A stretch of DNA of 22,828 nucleotides from JBDKJS01 sp039806065 (GCA_039806065.1 JBDKJS010000043.1:1-22828); one strand, 5' to 3'. Positions 1-9,608 are shown, counted from the stretch's first letter. The notes: generated by a model not told the origin, from the sequence alone. Made by a program: numbers and translations.

Positions 1-969
1 AGCTGGGGCGATTATTCTAAGGCGATTGAATTTTTAAAAAGTGCGTTGGAACAGAATAAAGATAATGAGATAGCCATGTATGAATTGGCATTCTGTTTTG
101 AGATTACAAGTAGGTTTGATGAAAGCTTATTATATTACCAACAATTTATTGATAGAGAACCATACAGTGCAAGTGCTTGGTACAATCTAGGAAATGTCCA
201 TAATAGACTGGGAAAGTTTAATGAGGCCATTGAAGCCTATGATTATTGTATATTAATCAAAGAGGATTTTTCATCAGCGTATTTTAATAAAGCCAATACA
301 CTTGCCAATAATGGTCAATACAAGGAAGCAATAGATCATTACCATAAAACATTTGAGTTTGAACCACCAGATGCTCTTACCTTTTATAATATTGGTGAAT
401 GTTATGAGCAATTAGAGGAACCGGTTAAGGCGAGAGAGTTTTATCGTAAAGCTACCAAATTCAATCCAAACCTTGCTGAAGCATGGCTAGGAATTGGTAT
501 ATCATTACAAAATGAAGAACGTTGGTTTGAAGCACTTCACTACATTAAAAAAGCTATAGAAATAGATGCTGATCACGTTGAAAGTTGGTTTGCTCTGGGC
601 GAAGCAGAATTCAATTTGGAAAACTATTCAAATGCTGAAGTTGCCTTTAAGAAAGTTTTGGAAATTGAGCCTGAAAATATTGATATTAGGTTAGAATATT
701 CACACTTATTAATGCAAGAGCAACGAGAAGATGAAGCAATCCTAATGATCACAGAGGGCCTTGAACTTCATCCTGACAATGCAGAATATTTATATAGGTT
801 AGTTTGCTACCAATTTTTAAATAAGCAAATAAAGCAGGCTTATCTATCTTTACAAACTGCACTAGAGGTGCATCCTACTGAATATAACCACATGTATGAG
901 TACATGCCAGAGTTGATCAATGACAAGCAGATAGTAACACTTATAGATTTGTACAAATACAATAATTAA
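1..969 (+). CDS. TPR-repeat protein, 5' end outside the window
   Basis: The reading frame is open from base 1, and the residues before the first possible start (a TTG at 46) already read as TPR sequence (SWGDYSKAIEFLKSALEQ). The gene therefore begins upstream and TTG 46 is not its start. What is visible is one partial and eight complete 34-residue tetratricopeptide repeats in exact register, with the usual W/Y-LG-Y-A-P pattern (AWYNLG, AYFNKA, FYNIGE, AWLGIG, SWFALG). The last repeats are more degenerate. No membrane segment or catalytic domain is visible in this part. TPR arrays act as protein-binding scaffolds, and the partner cannot be read from the sequence. It ends 9 bases before the ComA-type gene, so the two are probably co-transcribed. 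Many Bacteroidota genomes carry such generic TPR proteins. Confidence 0.9.
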   Translation, partial: SWGDYSKAIEFLKSALEQNKDNEIAMYELAFCFEITSRFDESLLYYQQFIDREPYSASAWYNLGNVHNRLGKFNEAIEAYDYCILIKEDFSSAYFNKANTLANNGQYKEAIDHYHKTFEFEPPDALTFYNIGECYEQLEEPVKAREFYRKATKFNPNLAEAWLGIGISLQNEERWFEALHYIKKAIEIDADHVESWFALGEAEFNLENYSNAEVAFKKVLEIEPENIDIRLEYSHLLMQEQREDEAILMITEGLELHPDNAEYLYRLVCYQFLNKQIKQAYLSLQTALEVHPTEYNHMYEYMPELINDKQIVTLIDLYKYNN

Positions 970-978
970 TAATAATAA

Positions 979-1743
979 ATGTTAAATTTTAATTTAAATA
1001 ACCTTCCGGATAGATCAACCAAGCCACGAAACAAAGGGTTGACCATGGTAATGGATAAAGGGATAAGTGTAAGAGAAGCGGAAAATTTGGTTGACGGTAG
1101 TGGTGAGTATATTGATTTAATTAAACTAGGATTTGGATCATCGCTAATAACTCCACGACTAAAAGATAAATTATCTATTTACTCCAATGCTGGAATCCCT
1201 GTTTATTTGGGAGGCACTTTATTAGAGGCTTTCATAATCAGGAATCAAGTTGATGATTATGTAAAACTTTTAGAGTCACTAAAACTCACACATGCCGAAG
1301 TAAGTGATGGTTCCATAACTATAGAACATGATATAAAATGTGAATACATAAGAAGACTCAGTAAATATGTTACCGTTATAACTGAGGTAGGTTCTAAAGA
1401 AGAAGGCATTATCATTCATCCAAACAAGTGGATCGAAATGATTGAGAAAGAACAACAGGCTGGAGCATGGAAGGTTATAGCTGAGGCAAGAGAAAGTGGT
1501 ACTGTGGGAATTTACCGCCCAAGTGGCAAAGCACACGTAGTATTGATCAATAAAATTTTGGCTAAGATAAAACCGGAGAATATTATTTGGGAGACTCCAA
1601 ACAAATCAGGTCAAACTTATTTTATCAAACTTTTAGGAGCCGATGTGAACTTAGGGAATATTAGTCCTAACGAAGTAATTGCAGTGGAAAGTTTGCGAAT
1701 GGGATTGCGAAGCGATACTTTTTTCCAATATTTAAAATCATAA
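979..1743 (+). CDS. comA: Phosphosulfolactate synthase (ComA family)
   Basis: This 254-residue protein has the size of the ComA family, a TIM-barrel enzyme that adds sulfite to phosphoenolpyruvate to give (R)-2-phospho-3-sulfolactate. Family landmarks visible by eye are the N-terminal KPRNKGLTMVMDKG stretch (residues about 16-29), the IDLIKLGFGSS segment, VYLGGTLLEA, and AEVSDGSI followed by the Y-I-R-R helix. In methanogens this is step one of coenzyme M synthesis. In bacteria the product more plausibly leads to sulfolactate or to cysteate-type sulfonates, but no ComB or ComC homologue lies in the window, so the pathway here is inference. ATG 979 lies 9 bases after the TPR gene, and the stop is one base before the next start, so it sits inside a tight operon. 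The name should not be confused with the competence regulator ComA. Confidence 0.85.
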   Translation: MLNFNLNNLPDRSTKPRNKGLTMVMDKGISVREAENLVDGSGEYIDLIKLGFGSSLITPRLKDKLSIYSNAGIPVYLGGTLLEAFIIRNQVDDYVKLLESLKLTHAEVSDGSITIEHDIKCEYIRRLSKYVTVITEVGSKEEGIIIHPNKWIEMIEKEQQAGAWKVIAEARESGTVGIYRPSGKAHVVLINKILAKIKPENIIWETPNKSGQTYFIKLLGADVNLGNISPNEVIAVESLRMGLRSDTFFQYLKS

Positions 1744-1744
1744 A

Positions 1745-2584
1745 ATGAAATTACACGCTATAAACACTGGCTTATTCAAGCTTGATGGCGGTGCTATGTT
1801 TGGAGTGGTTCCAAAAAGTTTATGGAATAATAAAAACAAGGCTGATGAAAATAACATGTGCACTTGGGCCCTTCGCTGCCTATTGATAGAATTTAACAAC
1901 AAACTAATACTAGTTGATAATGGAATAGGGAATAAACAAGATGCGAAATTTTTTAGCCACTATTATTTATCAGCAACCAGCTCAGTAGAAAGTGAATTAA
2001 ACAAATTGGGTTTTACCTCGGCTGATGTTACTGATGTATTATTAACCCACCTCCACTTCGATCACTGTGGTGGATCGGTTTTATTGAGTGCTAACGGCAA
2101 GTTGGAATTAGCTTTTAAGAATGCAAAATACTGGAGTAATAGTGTTCATTGGGAGTGGGCCATTCAGCCTAATGCACGTGAGAAGGCCAGCTTTCTAAAG
2201 GAAAATATTTTTCCAATTCAAGAAAGCGGACAACTAAATTTTATTGATGAAGGTCAAAAGTGGTATGATGGCATAGAAATTTATTATAGCAATGGACACA
2301 CTGAAGGAATGATGATTCCAATCATTGATACTGGCTTAGGGAAAATTGCTTTTTGTGCCGATCTAATTCCAAGTAGTTGGCATGTACCCTTACCATGGAT
2401 CATGGCTTATGACATGAAGCCATTAATCACATTGAAAGAAAAATCAGATTTTCTGCAAAAAGCAATTGAAGAAGATATCAGATTAATGTTTGAGCACGAC
2501 CCAATACATGAACTTGCTTCAATCGTAAAAAATGAAAAAGGACAAATTACTATTACTTCTTTTGATTCAATTGCCAATTTATAA
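1745..2584 (+). CDS. MBL-fold metallohydrolase (lactonase-like)
   Basis: This 279-residue metallo-beta-lactamase-fold hydrolase has a full set of metal ligands: H102-x-H104-x-D106-H107 in THLHFDHCGG, H185 in GHTEG, D206 in FCADLIP and H251 in FEHDP. The layout resembles bacterial lactonase-like MBL proteins (AHL lactonase AiiA or methyl-parathion hydrolase type), with an N-terminal substrate lobe around the WALRCLLIE strand. It carries no signal peptide and is probably cytoplasmic with a binuclear zinc site. The substrate cannot be read from sequence, and a lactone or other ester is only a family-level guess. Its start is one base after the ComA stop, which implies co-translation. Its last 6 bases overlap the 3' end of the convergent comEC gene. 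Confidence 0.85.
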   Translation: MKLHAINTGLFKLDGGAMFGVVPKSLWNNKNKADENNMCTWALRCLLIEFNNKLILVDNGIGNKQDAKFFSHYYLSATSSVESELNKLGFTSADVTDVLLTHLHFDHCGGSVLLSANGKLELAFKNAKYWSNSVHWEWAIQPNAREKASFLKENIFPIQESGQLNFIDEGQKWYDGIEIYYSNGHTEGMMIPIIDTGLGKIAFCADLIPSSWHVPLPWIMAYDMKPLITLKEKSDFLQKAIEEDIRLMFEHDPIHELASIVKNEKGQITITSFDSIANL

Positions 2585-4654
2585 TGGTATTTGGTAGGCT
2601 CCATTTTCCATTAGGTCAATAAATGTAATTTGATGCGCCTTGCAATATTTGGCCAACCTTTTTTTATGTTTCATTCCATTACTTCCATCGGCTATCAGCA
2701 ATTTTGTATTTATCTTTTGAATTAAAGTTTGATCAAAAAAATTACTTCTACAGTAAAGGACATCCGTAGTAAGATTATGATTTAAAGTTTTATCTTTAAG
2801 TTTCCAGTCAAATTTAACTATTAGCTTATTTCCTATCTTAAGTATCGGATCTAAAGAATCAATTGGGATGATGGTAACATTCTTTTCAGCTATCCCCCTA
2901 CTCCATCTATGGTGTAGCACATTGAATAACATCATGCTTTTATTATTGACTAAACCAGTATCAGCATAAAAAAACTCTTGATTGCCATTGAAATAACTTA
3001 TTGCACTGTGCCTTGATATGGAATAAACTAATGTTTCAGTTTGACTGCGCTGCACAAAACTTTCGTAAATATTGAAAACGACTAATACAATGCAACAGGC
3101 CATACTGATTTTAATATAACTATGATGCTTTACTATGCAAAAGGCATAAAAGAAAACAATGGCTACATAAATTAAATAAGTTTCAAATACAGTGATGGTG
3201 ATCCCGTTAATCAGACTTAGTGGTAGTTGTTCAATCCATGCTACAAACCAATTAATAAATATGACTAAATATTTAATGATGAAGCCCAGTGCAATGCTAA
3301 AATAATTAAAGAGTCCGAAGATAAAATATAGAAGACCGGCATAAAGCAGCAATGATGAAACAGGGATAACCACCAAATTGCTAAAAAGAAAATAAATTGG
3401 AAATTGATGAAAGTACAACAACCCTAAAGGAAAAGTAGCAATTTGAGCAGCTAATGAAACTGCTGTGATACTCCACAATTGGTGCATGAACCAATTTTTT
3501 GGAACATACAAATTATAAATAGGCTTTTGCAAAACTATAATACCAAATACTGCTAGGTAACTTAACTGAAACCCCACCTGCATGATCATTAGTGGATCAT
3601 AGAGTAAAAGAAATATTGCCGAAGCTGCTAATGCATAAAAAATATCTCCCTTTTTATTTCTAAAGGCACCAAAGCCAATAAAAGTAAACATGGCAGCTGA
3701 ACGCAACACTGAGGGAGATAGGCCGGTAATGGTAGCATATGTCCAAAGTAGCAGAATCAACAAGCATACTTTAACTATTCTCTTCCGTGGCGTGCCATTT
3801 AAGAAAAACAACAAGTAATCAAACGCTAAGTAAATTATGCCAACGTGCAATCCCGATACACTTAAAACATGCAAGGCCCCGCTGGCACTATATGCACTAA
3901 TGGTTTCAGCATTTACTTCATCTTCATACCCAATTAACAGTGCGCCAGCTACTGCATACTCTTGATCAGTAACTGTTGTTTTCCTTAAAATCTCAAGGAG
4001 CCTGTCTCTAAAAGAAATTGCAAGTCCAATGATTGAAAATGATCTATTGTCCTCAAACAATATCCAATCATTTCTAGATAGTGAAAGCTGTTGATAGATA
4101 TTATGGAATGATAAAAACAATTTGTAATCAAATTGTTCAGGATTGGCTGGTGGGGAAATGGGCACTGGCTGTTTCTTTGGAATATAAATTTTATCACCAT
4201 ACTTCAATTGAATTTGTTCAAGGCTATCTTTTTTAAAATAACAAAGTATCTTTCCACAAGATGGATTCCAGGAATTTAGGTGATAAATGTTTTCTATTTC
4301 TAATTCATATCTAATTGACTTTTCCTTTATCAAAGGCGCACTCACCACCCTAGCTATCATTCCATTGCAGTTAAGGTAATTCGCAATATGATGAGATCTA
4401 CTAATTTGAAAGTTTAATAATGTGAGCAACATAGCAGCACTAAAAATGGATAAGTAGTAACCAATAGAAATTCTCCATCTTCTAAGAAAATCATTACGAT
4501 ACTTTCTATTTAGTAGCCACAGAATGAACAATGAAGAAATTAAAATAAAGGCTGCTATCCCTATTTGATGGTTTAAGATATATACAGCAACTAATATTCC
4601 GGTTAAAAATGGAATTAGAATTTTATAAATAGTTGGTAGATATTTCTTAGACAT
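2579..4654 (-). CDS. comEC: ComEC/Rec2-family DNA-uptake channel protein
   Basis: This 691-residue polytopic membrane protein would carry single-stranded DNA across the inner membrane in natural transformation. An N-terminal pair of hydrophobic segments is followed by a soluble OB-like region (DUF4131 type, residues about 30-200). The ComEC core (about 210-520) contains the hallmark ALHVLSVSGLHVG at about residues 260-272 and LSPSVLRSAAMF, with many membrane helices. The C-terminal ~150 residues sit where other ComEC proteins carry an MBL nuclease-like domain, but no HxHxDH motif is present, so that domain looks catalytically dead or lost. ATG 4654 gives a normal N-terminus ahead of the first helix. 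The gene starts just downstream of the terminator that ends the large secreted-protein gene, so it likely has its own promoter, although I see no clear TAnnTTTG there. No other competence genes are in the window. Confidence 0.9.
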   Translation of the reverse strand: MSKKYLPTIYKILIPFLTGILVAVYILNHQIGIAAFILISSLFILWLLNRKYRNDFLRRWRISIGYYLSIFSAAMLLTLLNFQISRSHHIANYLNCNGMIARVVSAPLIKEKSIRYELEIENIYHLNSWNPSCGKILCYFKKDSLEQIQLKYGDKIYIPKKQPVPISPPANPEQFDYKLFLSFHNIYQQLSLSRNDWILFEDNRSFSIIGLAISFRDRLLEILRKTTVTDQEYAVAGALLIGYEDEVNAETISAYSASGALHVLSVSGLHVGIIYLAFDYLLFFLNGTPRKRIVKVCLLILLLWTYATITGLSPSVLRSAAMFTFIGFGAFRNKKGDIFYALAASAIFLLLYDPLMIMQVGFQLSYLAVFGIIVLQKPIYNLYVPKNWFMHQLWSITAVSLAAQIATFPLGLLYFHQFPIYFLFSNLVVIPVSSLLLYAGLLYFIFGLFNYFSIALGFIIKYLVIFINWFVAWIEQLPLSLINGITITVFETYLIYVAIVFFYAFCIVKHHSYIKISMACCIVLVVFNIYESFVQRSQTETLVYSISRHSAISYFNGNQEFFYADTGLVNNKSMMLFNVLHHRWSRGIAEKNVTIIPIDSLDPILKIGNKLIVKFDWKLKDKTLNHNLTTDVLYCRSNFFDQTLIQKINTKLLIADGSNGMKHKKRLAKYCKAHQITFIDLMENGAYQIPL

Positions 4655-4690
4655 TTAGAAAACGATGAACTAAGCTATAAAAAAAATATT

Positions 4691-4725
4691 AAAAAAAAAA
4701 GCCCTGCAGTATTAAGTGCAGGGCT
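4691..4725 (-). terminator. Rho-independent terminator of the 1588-residue T9SS gene
   Basis: On the minus strand, a perfect 9-bp stem AGCCCTGCA/TGCAGGGCT with an 8-base loop is followed by a run of ten T. It lies 25 bases after the stop of the large secreted-protein gene and upstream of comEC, so it separates the two transcription units. Confidence 0.85.
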
Positions 4726-4749
4726 TGAGTAGCTAATGTATTAAGGGTC

Positions 4750-7700
4750 CTATTTGGCAATCATCATTTTGCGAACCAATTTAGATTCATTAAAATTTAA
4801 GGTATACATATAAATTCCATCAGCAAATGTAGCAGTATTAATAGTTGTACTGTGCATGCCAGATGGAAGTAATAACTGACTTTCAGTAAACATGATTTGC
4901 CCAAGCATATTGGTAACGGTTAAAGTCACATTACCACTGGTAGGAATACTATAATTTATAGTAGTAGTATTAGCAGCAGGATTAGGAACGTTTTGAAACA
5001 ATACCATTCCATTATCTGCTATTTCAGTTAATCCAATCACACATGGTCCCACTTTTCTGAAACAGAAATTATCAATTGCCCATCCATCCTTTTGAACCGT
5101 ATAATCAGAACCAAATCTGAATCGGAAAATACAATTTCTTAAACCTGGGAACTTTAAATTATGGAGCGATTTGATCCAACCATTAGAGTTACCAGACCAA
5201 CCTGGTCGAGGTGCGCCAAATAATCCGGTAATATAGGGTGAATTATACCAATCCGTTTCAAAAGCGTAGCCAATTTGATTCCATGTTTGGCCGCTATTGA
5301 TACTGTATTCTATGGTTCCACCGTCTTGATAGAGTTCTGTATTGAAGTTATGCCAAAAACTCACCTCATAGCAATCGCTTGAGTCTACTTCAAAAACAGG
5401 CGAGAATAACCCACTACTATCAACCAAATTATAAGTTGAATCTCTATCTACAATCCATGACTTGGTCCCACTATAATTAGAGTTAACAATGAGTTTGGTA
5501 GGGCTTCCTTCGTAAAATTGTGTTCTGCTAACTTCATAATTGTACGCATTTAATGGAATCCAACGAGGAGCTGTGCCATCAAAATCATTACAGTACTCTG
5601 AATTGGTTACATTTACACCTAATGAGTCAAATTTACCTGCTACAAAACACAAGGTGTCATCTACGGGAAATAGGTCTGTAGCGCCATTGGGTTGACTGGT
5701 AATGATACAAATATCATGTCCACCAGGAGTTACATTCCAAGGCTGGCTGAAAGTATGCACTCGAGTATTTCCATTGGTAAGTGGTGGTGTAAAGGTAACA
5801 AGGTCTGTAACCACATTGACACCATCTATTACCAATGTAGCATTTACGGAATTGAGTGGAATACCGCCTGTGTTTTTTAAGGTACCTGATACTGCCACTG
5901 GACTCACTATTACAAATGGATTAGGCACTACTCCTACTGCGCTTGGCGAGGCTGATAGCGGGGGAATATTGCTAGACAATTCAAAATTATCTATTGCCCA
6001 TCCGTTATCAGTACCAAAGCCATCAGATGAGATATTGAACCTGAATTGTACTAAGCCAGAGTTATAGCCATTAAGGCCAACAGTAGATAGTTCATAGGAA
6101 GATTCAATATAAGTTTGAGATGAGCCTTCAAAGCCTGGAAGGTTGCTACTAAATAAATTATCTTCAGTATACCAGTTGGTACCGTTAGTATCGTTTTGAA
6201 TACCAAGCACGCTCCAAGTTGCCCCTTCATCTAAGGAATATTCTACTCTACCGCCATCGGCTTGATCTTCGGTTTCATACCAATGTCTGAATTTTAAGGT
6301 TGTAAAATATCCGGCTGTGAAATCAAAGAAAGGTGAGTACAAATAATCATCAGCATCAAGGCTGTAATCCCCTACTAATACTGTTTTCCAAGCATTAGGG
6401 GCGCTATAAGGCACATTGATGATGCTTGAGCCAGGTGTTCCAAATTCCCAATTGGTAAAACCGGAAGTCAAATTAATTGGATTAGCAAATTCATTAGTTG
6501 TATCGAAACTTGTATAATAAGGCACCGTTCTTACTGGAACTCCAAATGATTCAACACACAAGGTATCATTGGTTCTATCCAAATCACTGGCTAGCTCTGT
6601 GAATGCACAAAAGTCAAATTGACCTAAAGCTGTGGTGTAGGTAGGTAAGCTTACGGTATCTAATTGACCAGGAGTAATGCTTGGTATGTAGGTGAAAGAG
6701 GTAGGTGTTCCATTTACGGTATAAGTAATATTAAAATTAGAAACAGTAGTTCTACCTTGGTTTTGAATTACTACATTGGGTGTGGCGGCAATTCCTGCAG
6801 GAGCTAACTGGCTTGGATTAAGGATATCAACCACCGCCACATCAAATTGAGGGCCTGGTGTAAGGGTAAAATCATCAATGCTATAACCATCAGTTTGAAC
6901 TGATCCATCACTTTCAAATACAAATCTGAATCTAACACCAGCCGAAATTGCATTCAGATCAAAGAGTTTATATGTGGATTCAATCCAACCATTGCTATTG
7001 CCTTCCCAAGCGTAAGTTAGCGAAGAGTTCAATTCATCATCTGTATACCAATTGGTAGCGGCAGGGTCAGTGAGAGATGGTCCTAAAATTTGCCAAGTTG
7101 CTCCGCTATCGCTGGTATATTCTAATCGGGTTCCATCCCATGATCCTTCACTGTTAAAGTTATGCCAGAAGGATAAGCGAGCACTTTGAGGTGTGGTGAA
7201 ATCAAAATATGAACTTAATAAATAACTATTAGCATTGTTTCCATAAACAGTATTTAAATTCACATCCCAAGCATTTATTCCACTATGGGTTGAATTGGTT
7301 AATCCGTAATTTGGTAGTCCTAATTGCCAGTTAGTTCCGGCAGCCGAGCTATCATACCAATAGATGGTTGTTTCATAATCATCAGTATAGGGAAGGGCTA
7401 AAGAACCTAACCCGAAGGAGCTTTTGCAACTAGTGTCGTTTTGATTATTTCCATCGCCAGCTAACGAAGTCCAAGAACAAATTTCATAACCAGAAGTGGG
7501 CACTATGTAAGGGGTAGTGAAATTGAAAGTAGCCGAAGTGTTAGGGTTTAAATTTCCATTAAATGTTTCAGTAACCGAAGGCCCTCCTGCAATACTATAA
7601 TTTACATCGAATGTAGTCAAAGGTTGTATTCCAAGGTTTCTAACCGTTACGCTCAAATTGCGAGCGACACCAGCTGGAGAGCTTATAGGTGTATTTAAAA

Positions 7701-9516
7701 TAGCTGTGACAGCTGCATCCAATTGTGGAGTTCCATATCGCTGAATACAAGTTGTGTCATTAACATGAACTGTGTCAAGCGGGTTTCCAGTATACGCACA
7801 AAGGGTATAATTTCCACTAGGAATAGTAAGCAAAGTATTAAATGTATATTGCACTGAAGAGTTGGCAGCAAGAGAACCGTTCCACACTTCGGTTACTGGA
7901 CCCGCTCCGGCATCGTAAGTCACCGGAGTACTGGTTACAGTATTTCCTCCAAAATTAGTTATGGTAACCTTTACAGAATCTGAGATACCTGCATTCACAG
8001 GTGTTAAAGGTCTTGTGATGGCACTTACTCCTACATCATTTGCTGGTGCTAAGGTGATTGAAAAATCATCAATCGTAAAGCCATCGGTTTGCACACTGCC
8101 ATCACTTGTAAATACAAATTTAAATTGTACAGCTCCGGCAACAAAATTAAGTGGAACTAATTTGTAAGTAGCTTTGATCCAGCCGTTGCTACTTCCTGCC
8201 CAAGCATCTTCATTAGAAGAGTTGATATCATCTTCGTTGTACCAATTTGTACCGAGTGGATCATTAAAAGTACCTAATATATTCCAAGTGGCACCACCAT
8301 CGGTAGTATAGTCTATCCGGGTACCATCCCAACCACCTTCACAGTTATGGTTGATCCAAACGGTAAGTAAGTTATTGGCAGTAGAGCTAAAATCAAATAT
8401 TGGAGAGAGCAATTCGGCCTCTGTATTAGCTGCGTAGACAGCTGCCAATTCAATATCCCAACTGTTAGGTGCGCTATTAGAACTGTTAGTAGCACCGAAA
8501 GAAGGAGTGCCCAATTGCCAAGCTGATCCTGAAACAGTATTAGGAGTCCATAAATTAGCAGCATCAAAATTATCGAAGAATGGGAAAGTAATGCCACTTG
8601 TAGCTACAAAATTTGTACAACCTAATAGTGGATTTTGGGCACTGTTAGGGACTGGGTTACTATCGAATGCTTCCACATAGTAGCAAACGGTATCACTATC
8701 GGCAACAGTAGGAATAACACCTTGCCAGTTGGCACCACCAGGATTAGTCATAATCACTTGTGTATAGGGCCCGCCATTAATAGAATAATACAAGTTGGCA
8801 TTGTTTACCCCAGTAGCATCGGTGATATCACAGTTGATGGTATAGGGTCCTAAGTTATAAACCTGACCTTGATAGATTGGATTGGTGTAAGTAATCGTTG
8901 GAGGATTTAATTCTTGGGGAGAAGCATTTACCACTACATCATCTATAACCCAACCAAAATTTCTAGTATTACCATTACCGGTTCCATCCTTTAGTTTAAA
9001 TCTAATTCTAGCTTGCGGCACATTCCCTATTAGCGCTGAAACATCAAAAGATTCAGACTTGAACCAAGATGGTTGTGGTGTGGCTGTGTCTTGACCAGGA
9101 ATCCATGTGGGAGGATATGCTACTGAATTGAAAACGCTGTTGGCACTAAAGCCACTAGTTCCCAGGTATTGCGCAGCAGTCAATTGAATCCAAGATGCCC
9201 CATTATCACTTGAAACTTCTACGGTACCAAAATCATTAAAAGCTATTTTACAGATATGGTTAAAGTTAAGGATTACAAATAGATTACCCACTGTGCTGAA
9301 AGGAACAGAGGTAAGGTAACTTGAATCGGCACTTGCAACAGTATCTCTAATAGAAAAAGAGCCACTTGTTTGGTAGGCACTTGATTGAAACCAAGTTGGA
9401 TTTCCACTAGAAATCAAACTGTCAATCGTTTCCATGTTTTCACTTAGCACCACTGTTTGTGCATTTATTGCCGTAGATAGAGTGCTCAGCAAAACAAAAA
9501 GTAATAATTTTCTCAT
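4750..9516 (-). CDS. Large secreted T9SS protein with alternating MAM-like and CARDB-like domains
   Basis: This 1588-residue exported protein starts with a signal peptide (residues 1-20, cleavage after ...STAINA|Q). Approximate domains are: a jelly-roll/MAM-like domain (22-195), an Ig-like segment (199-309), MAM-like (309-490), two CARDB-like Ig domains (495-695), MAM-like (705-889), CARDB-like (889-992), MAM-like (992-1182), CARDB-like (1182-1292) and MAM-like (1299-1488). A T9SS type A sorting domain (about 1495-1588: NVPNPAANTTTINY ... GIYMYTL ... KLVRKMMIAK) closes the protein. Each MAM-like unit repeats the pattern W-x-G-T/LP, LxSPxFDF, xFWHNF-E-DG-xx-EYSxDxGxTW, GSSNGWI and DGxxIDDF. 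The protein should pass Sec and then T9SS to the cell surface or medium. No catalytic motif is seen, so adhesion or glycan binding is the likeliest role (inference). It forms its own transcription unit with a candidate promoter and a clear terminator. Confidence 0.9.
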   Translation of the reverse strand: MRKLLLFVLLSTLSTAINAQTVVLSENMETIDSLISSGNPTWFQSSAYQTSGSFSIRDTVASADSSYLTSVPFSTVGNLFVILNFNHICKIAFNDFGTVEVSSDNGASWIQLTAAQYLGTSGFSANSVFNSVAYPPTWIPGQDTATPQPSWFKSESFDVSALIGNVPQARIRFKLKDGTGNGNTRNFGWVIDDVVVNASPQELNPPTITYTNPIYQGQVYNLGPYTINCDITDATGVNNANLYYSINGGPYTQVIMTNPGGANWQGVIPTVADSDTVCYYVEAFDSNPVPNSAQNPLLGCTNFVATSGITFPFFDNFDAANLWTPNTVSGSAWQLGTPSFGATNSSNSAPNSWDIELAAVYAANTEAELLSPIFDFSSTANNLLTVWINHNCEGGWDGTRIDYTTDGGATWNILGTFNDPLGTNWYNEDDINSSNEDAWAGSSNGWIKATYKLVPLNFVAGAVQFKFVFTSDGSVQTDGFTIDDFSITLAPANDVGVSAITRPLTPVNAGISDSVKVTITNFGGNTVTSTPVTYDAGAGPVTEVWNGSLAANSSVQYTFNTLLTIPSGNYTLCAYTGNPLDTVHVNDTTCIQRYGTPQLDAAVTAILNTPISSPAGVARNLSVTVRNLGIQPLTTFDVNYSIAGGPSVTETFNGNLNPNTSATFNFTTPYIVPTSGYEICSWTSLAGDGNNQNDTSCKSSFGLGSLALPYTDDYETTIYWYDSSAAGTNWQLGLPNYGLTNSTHSGINAWDVNLNTVYGNNANSYLLSSYFDFTTPQSARLSFWHNFNSEGSWDGTRLEYTSDSGATWQILGPSLTDPAATNWYTDDELNSSLTYAWEGNSNGWIESTYKLFDLNAISAGVRFRFVFESDGSVQTDGYSIDDFTLTPGPQFDVAVVDILNPSQLAPAGIAATPNVVIQNQGRTTVSNFNITYTVNGTPTSFTYIPSITPGQLDTVSLPTYTTALGQFDFCAFTELASDLDRTNDTLCVESFGVPVRTVPYYTSFDTTNEFANPINLTSGFTNWEFGTPGSSIINVPYSAPNAWKTVLVGDYSLDADDYLYSPFFDFTAGYFTTLKFRHWYETEDQADGGRVEYSLDEGATWSVLGIQNDTNGTNWYTEDNLFSSNLPGFEGSSQTYIESSYELSTVGLNGYNSGLVQFRFNISSDGFGTDNGWAIDNFELSSNIPPLSASPSAVGVVPNPFVIVSPVAVSGTLKNTGGIPLNSVNATLVIDGVNVVTDLVTFTPPLTNGNTRVHTFSQPWNVTPGGHDICIITSQPNGATDLFPVDDTLCFVAGKFDSLGVNVTNSEYCNDFDGTAPRWIPLNAYNYEVSRTQFYEGSPTKLIVNSNYSGTKSWIVDRDSTYNLVDSSGLFSPVFEVDSSDCYEVSFWHNFNTELYQDGGTIEYSINSGQTWNQIGYAFETDWYNSPYITGLFGAPRPGWSGNSNGWIKSLHNLKFPGLRNCIFRFRFGSDYTVQKDGWAIDNFCFRKVGPCVIGLTEIADNGMVLFQNVPNPAANTTTINYSIPTSGNVTLTVTNMLGQIMFTESQLLLPSGMHSTTINTATFADGIYMYTLNFNESKLVRKMMIAK

Positions 9517-9556
9517 TAGTTTAAGGTTATTTGGTATAGTTGGTTAAATGAAGGTT

Positions 9557-9587
9557 CAAAAATGTAATTCTATTCGTTAAAAAACAA
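9557..9587 (-). promoter_or_regulatory. Candidate promoter for the 1588-residue T9SS gene
   Basis: Minus-strand TTG (9587-9585) is followed after 18 bases by TACATTTTTG (9566-9557), one base off the Bacteroidota TAnnTTTG element. The placement would give a leader of roughly 30-35 bases before ATG 9516. The match is imperfect and the region is AT-rich. Confidence 0.35.
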
Positions 9588-9608
9588 GTATTTTTAAATG
9601 ATTTTTAA

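Noticed and set aside
46..969. TTG 46 as the start of the TPR gene
   Set aside because: The frame is open upstream to base 1 and already encodes TPR sequence there, so the gene simply enters the window from the left.
5692..6067. Plus-strand open frames of 62 and 121 codons inside the large T9SS gene
   Set aside because: They lie antisense to a strongly supported repeat protein, resemble no family and have no promoter signal. They are by-products of its composition.
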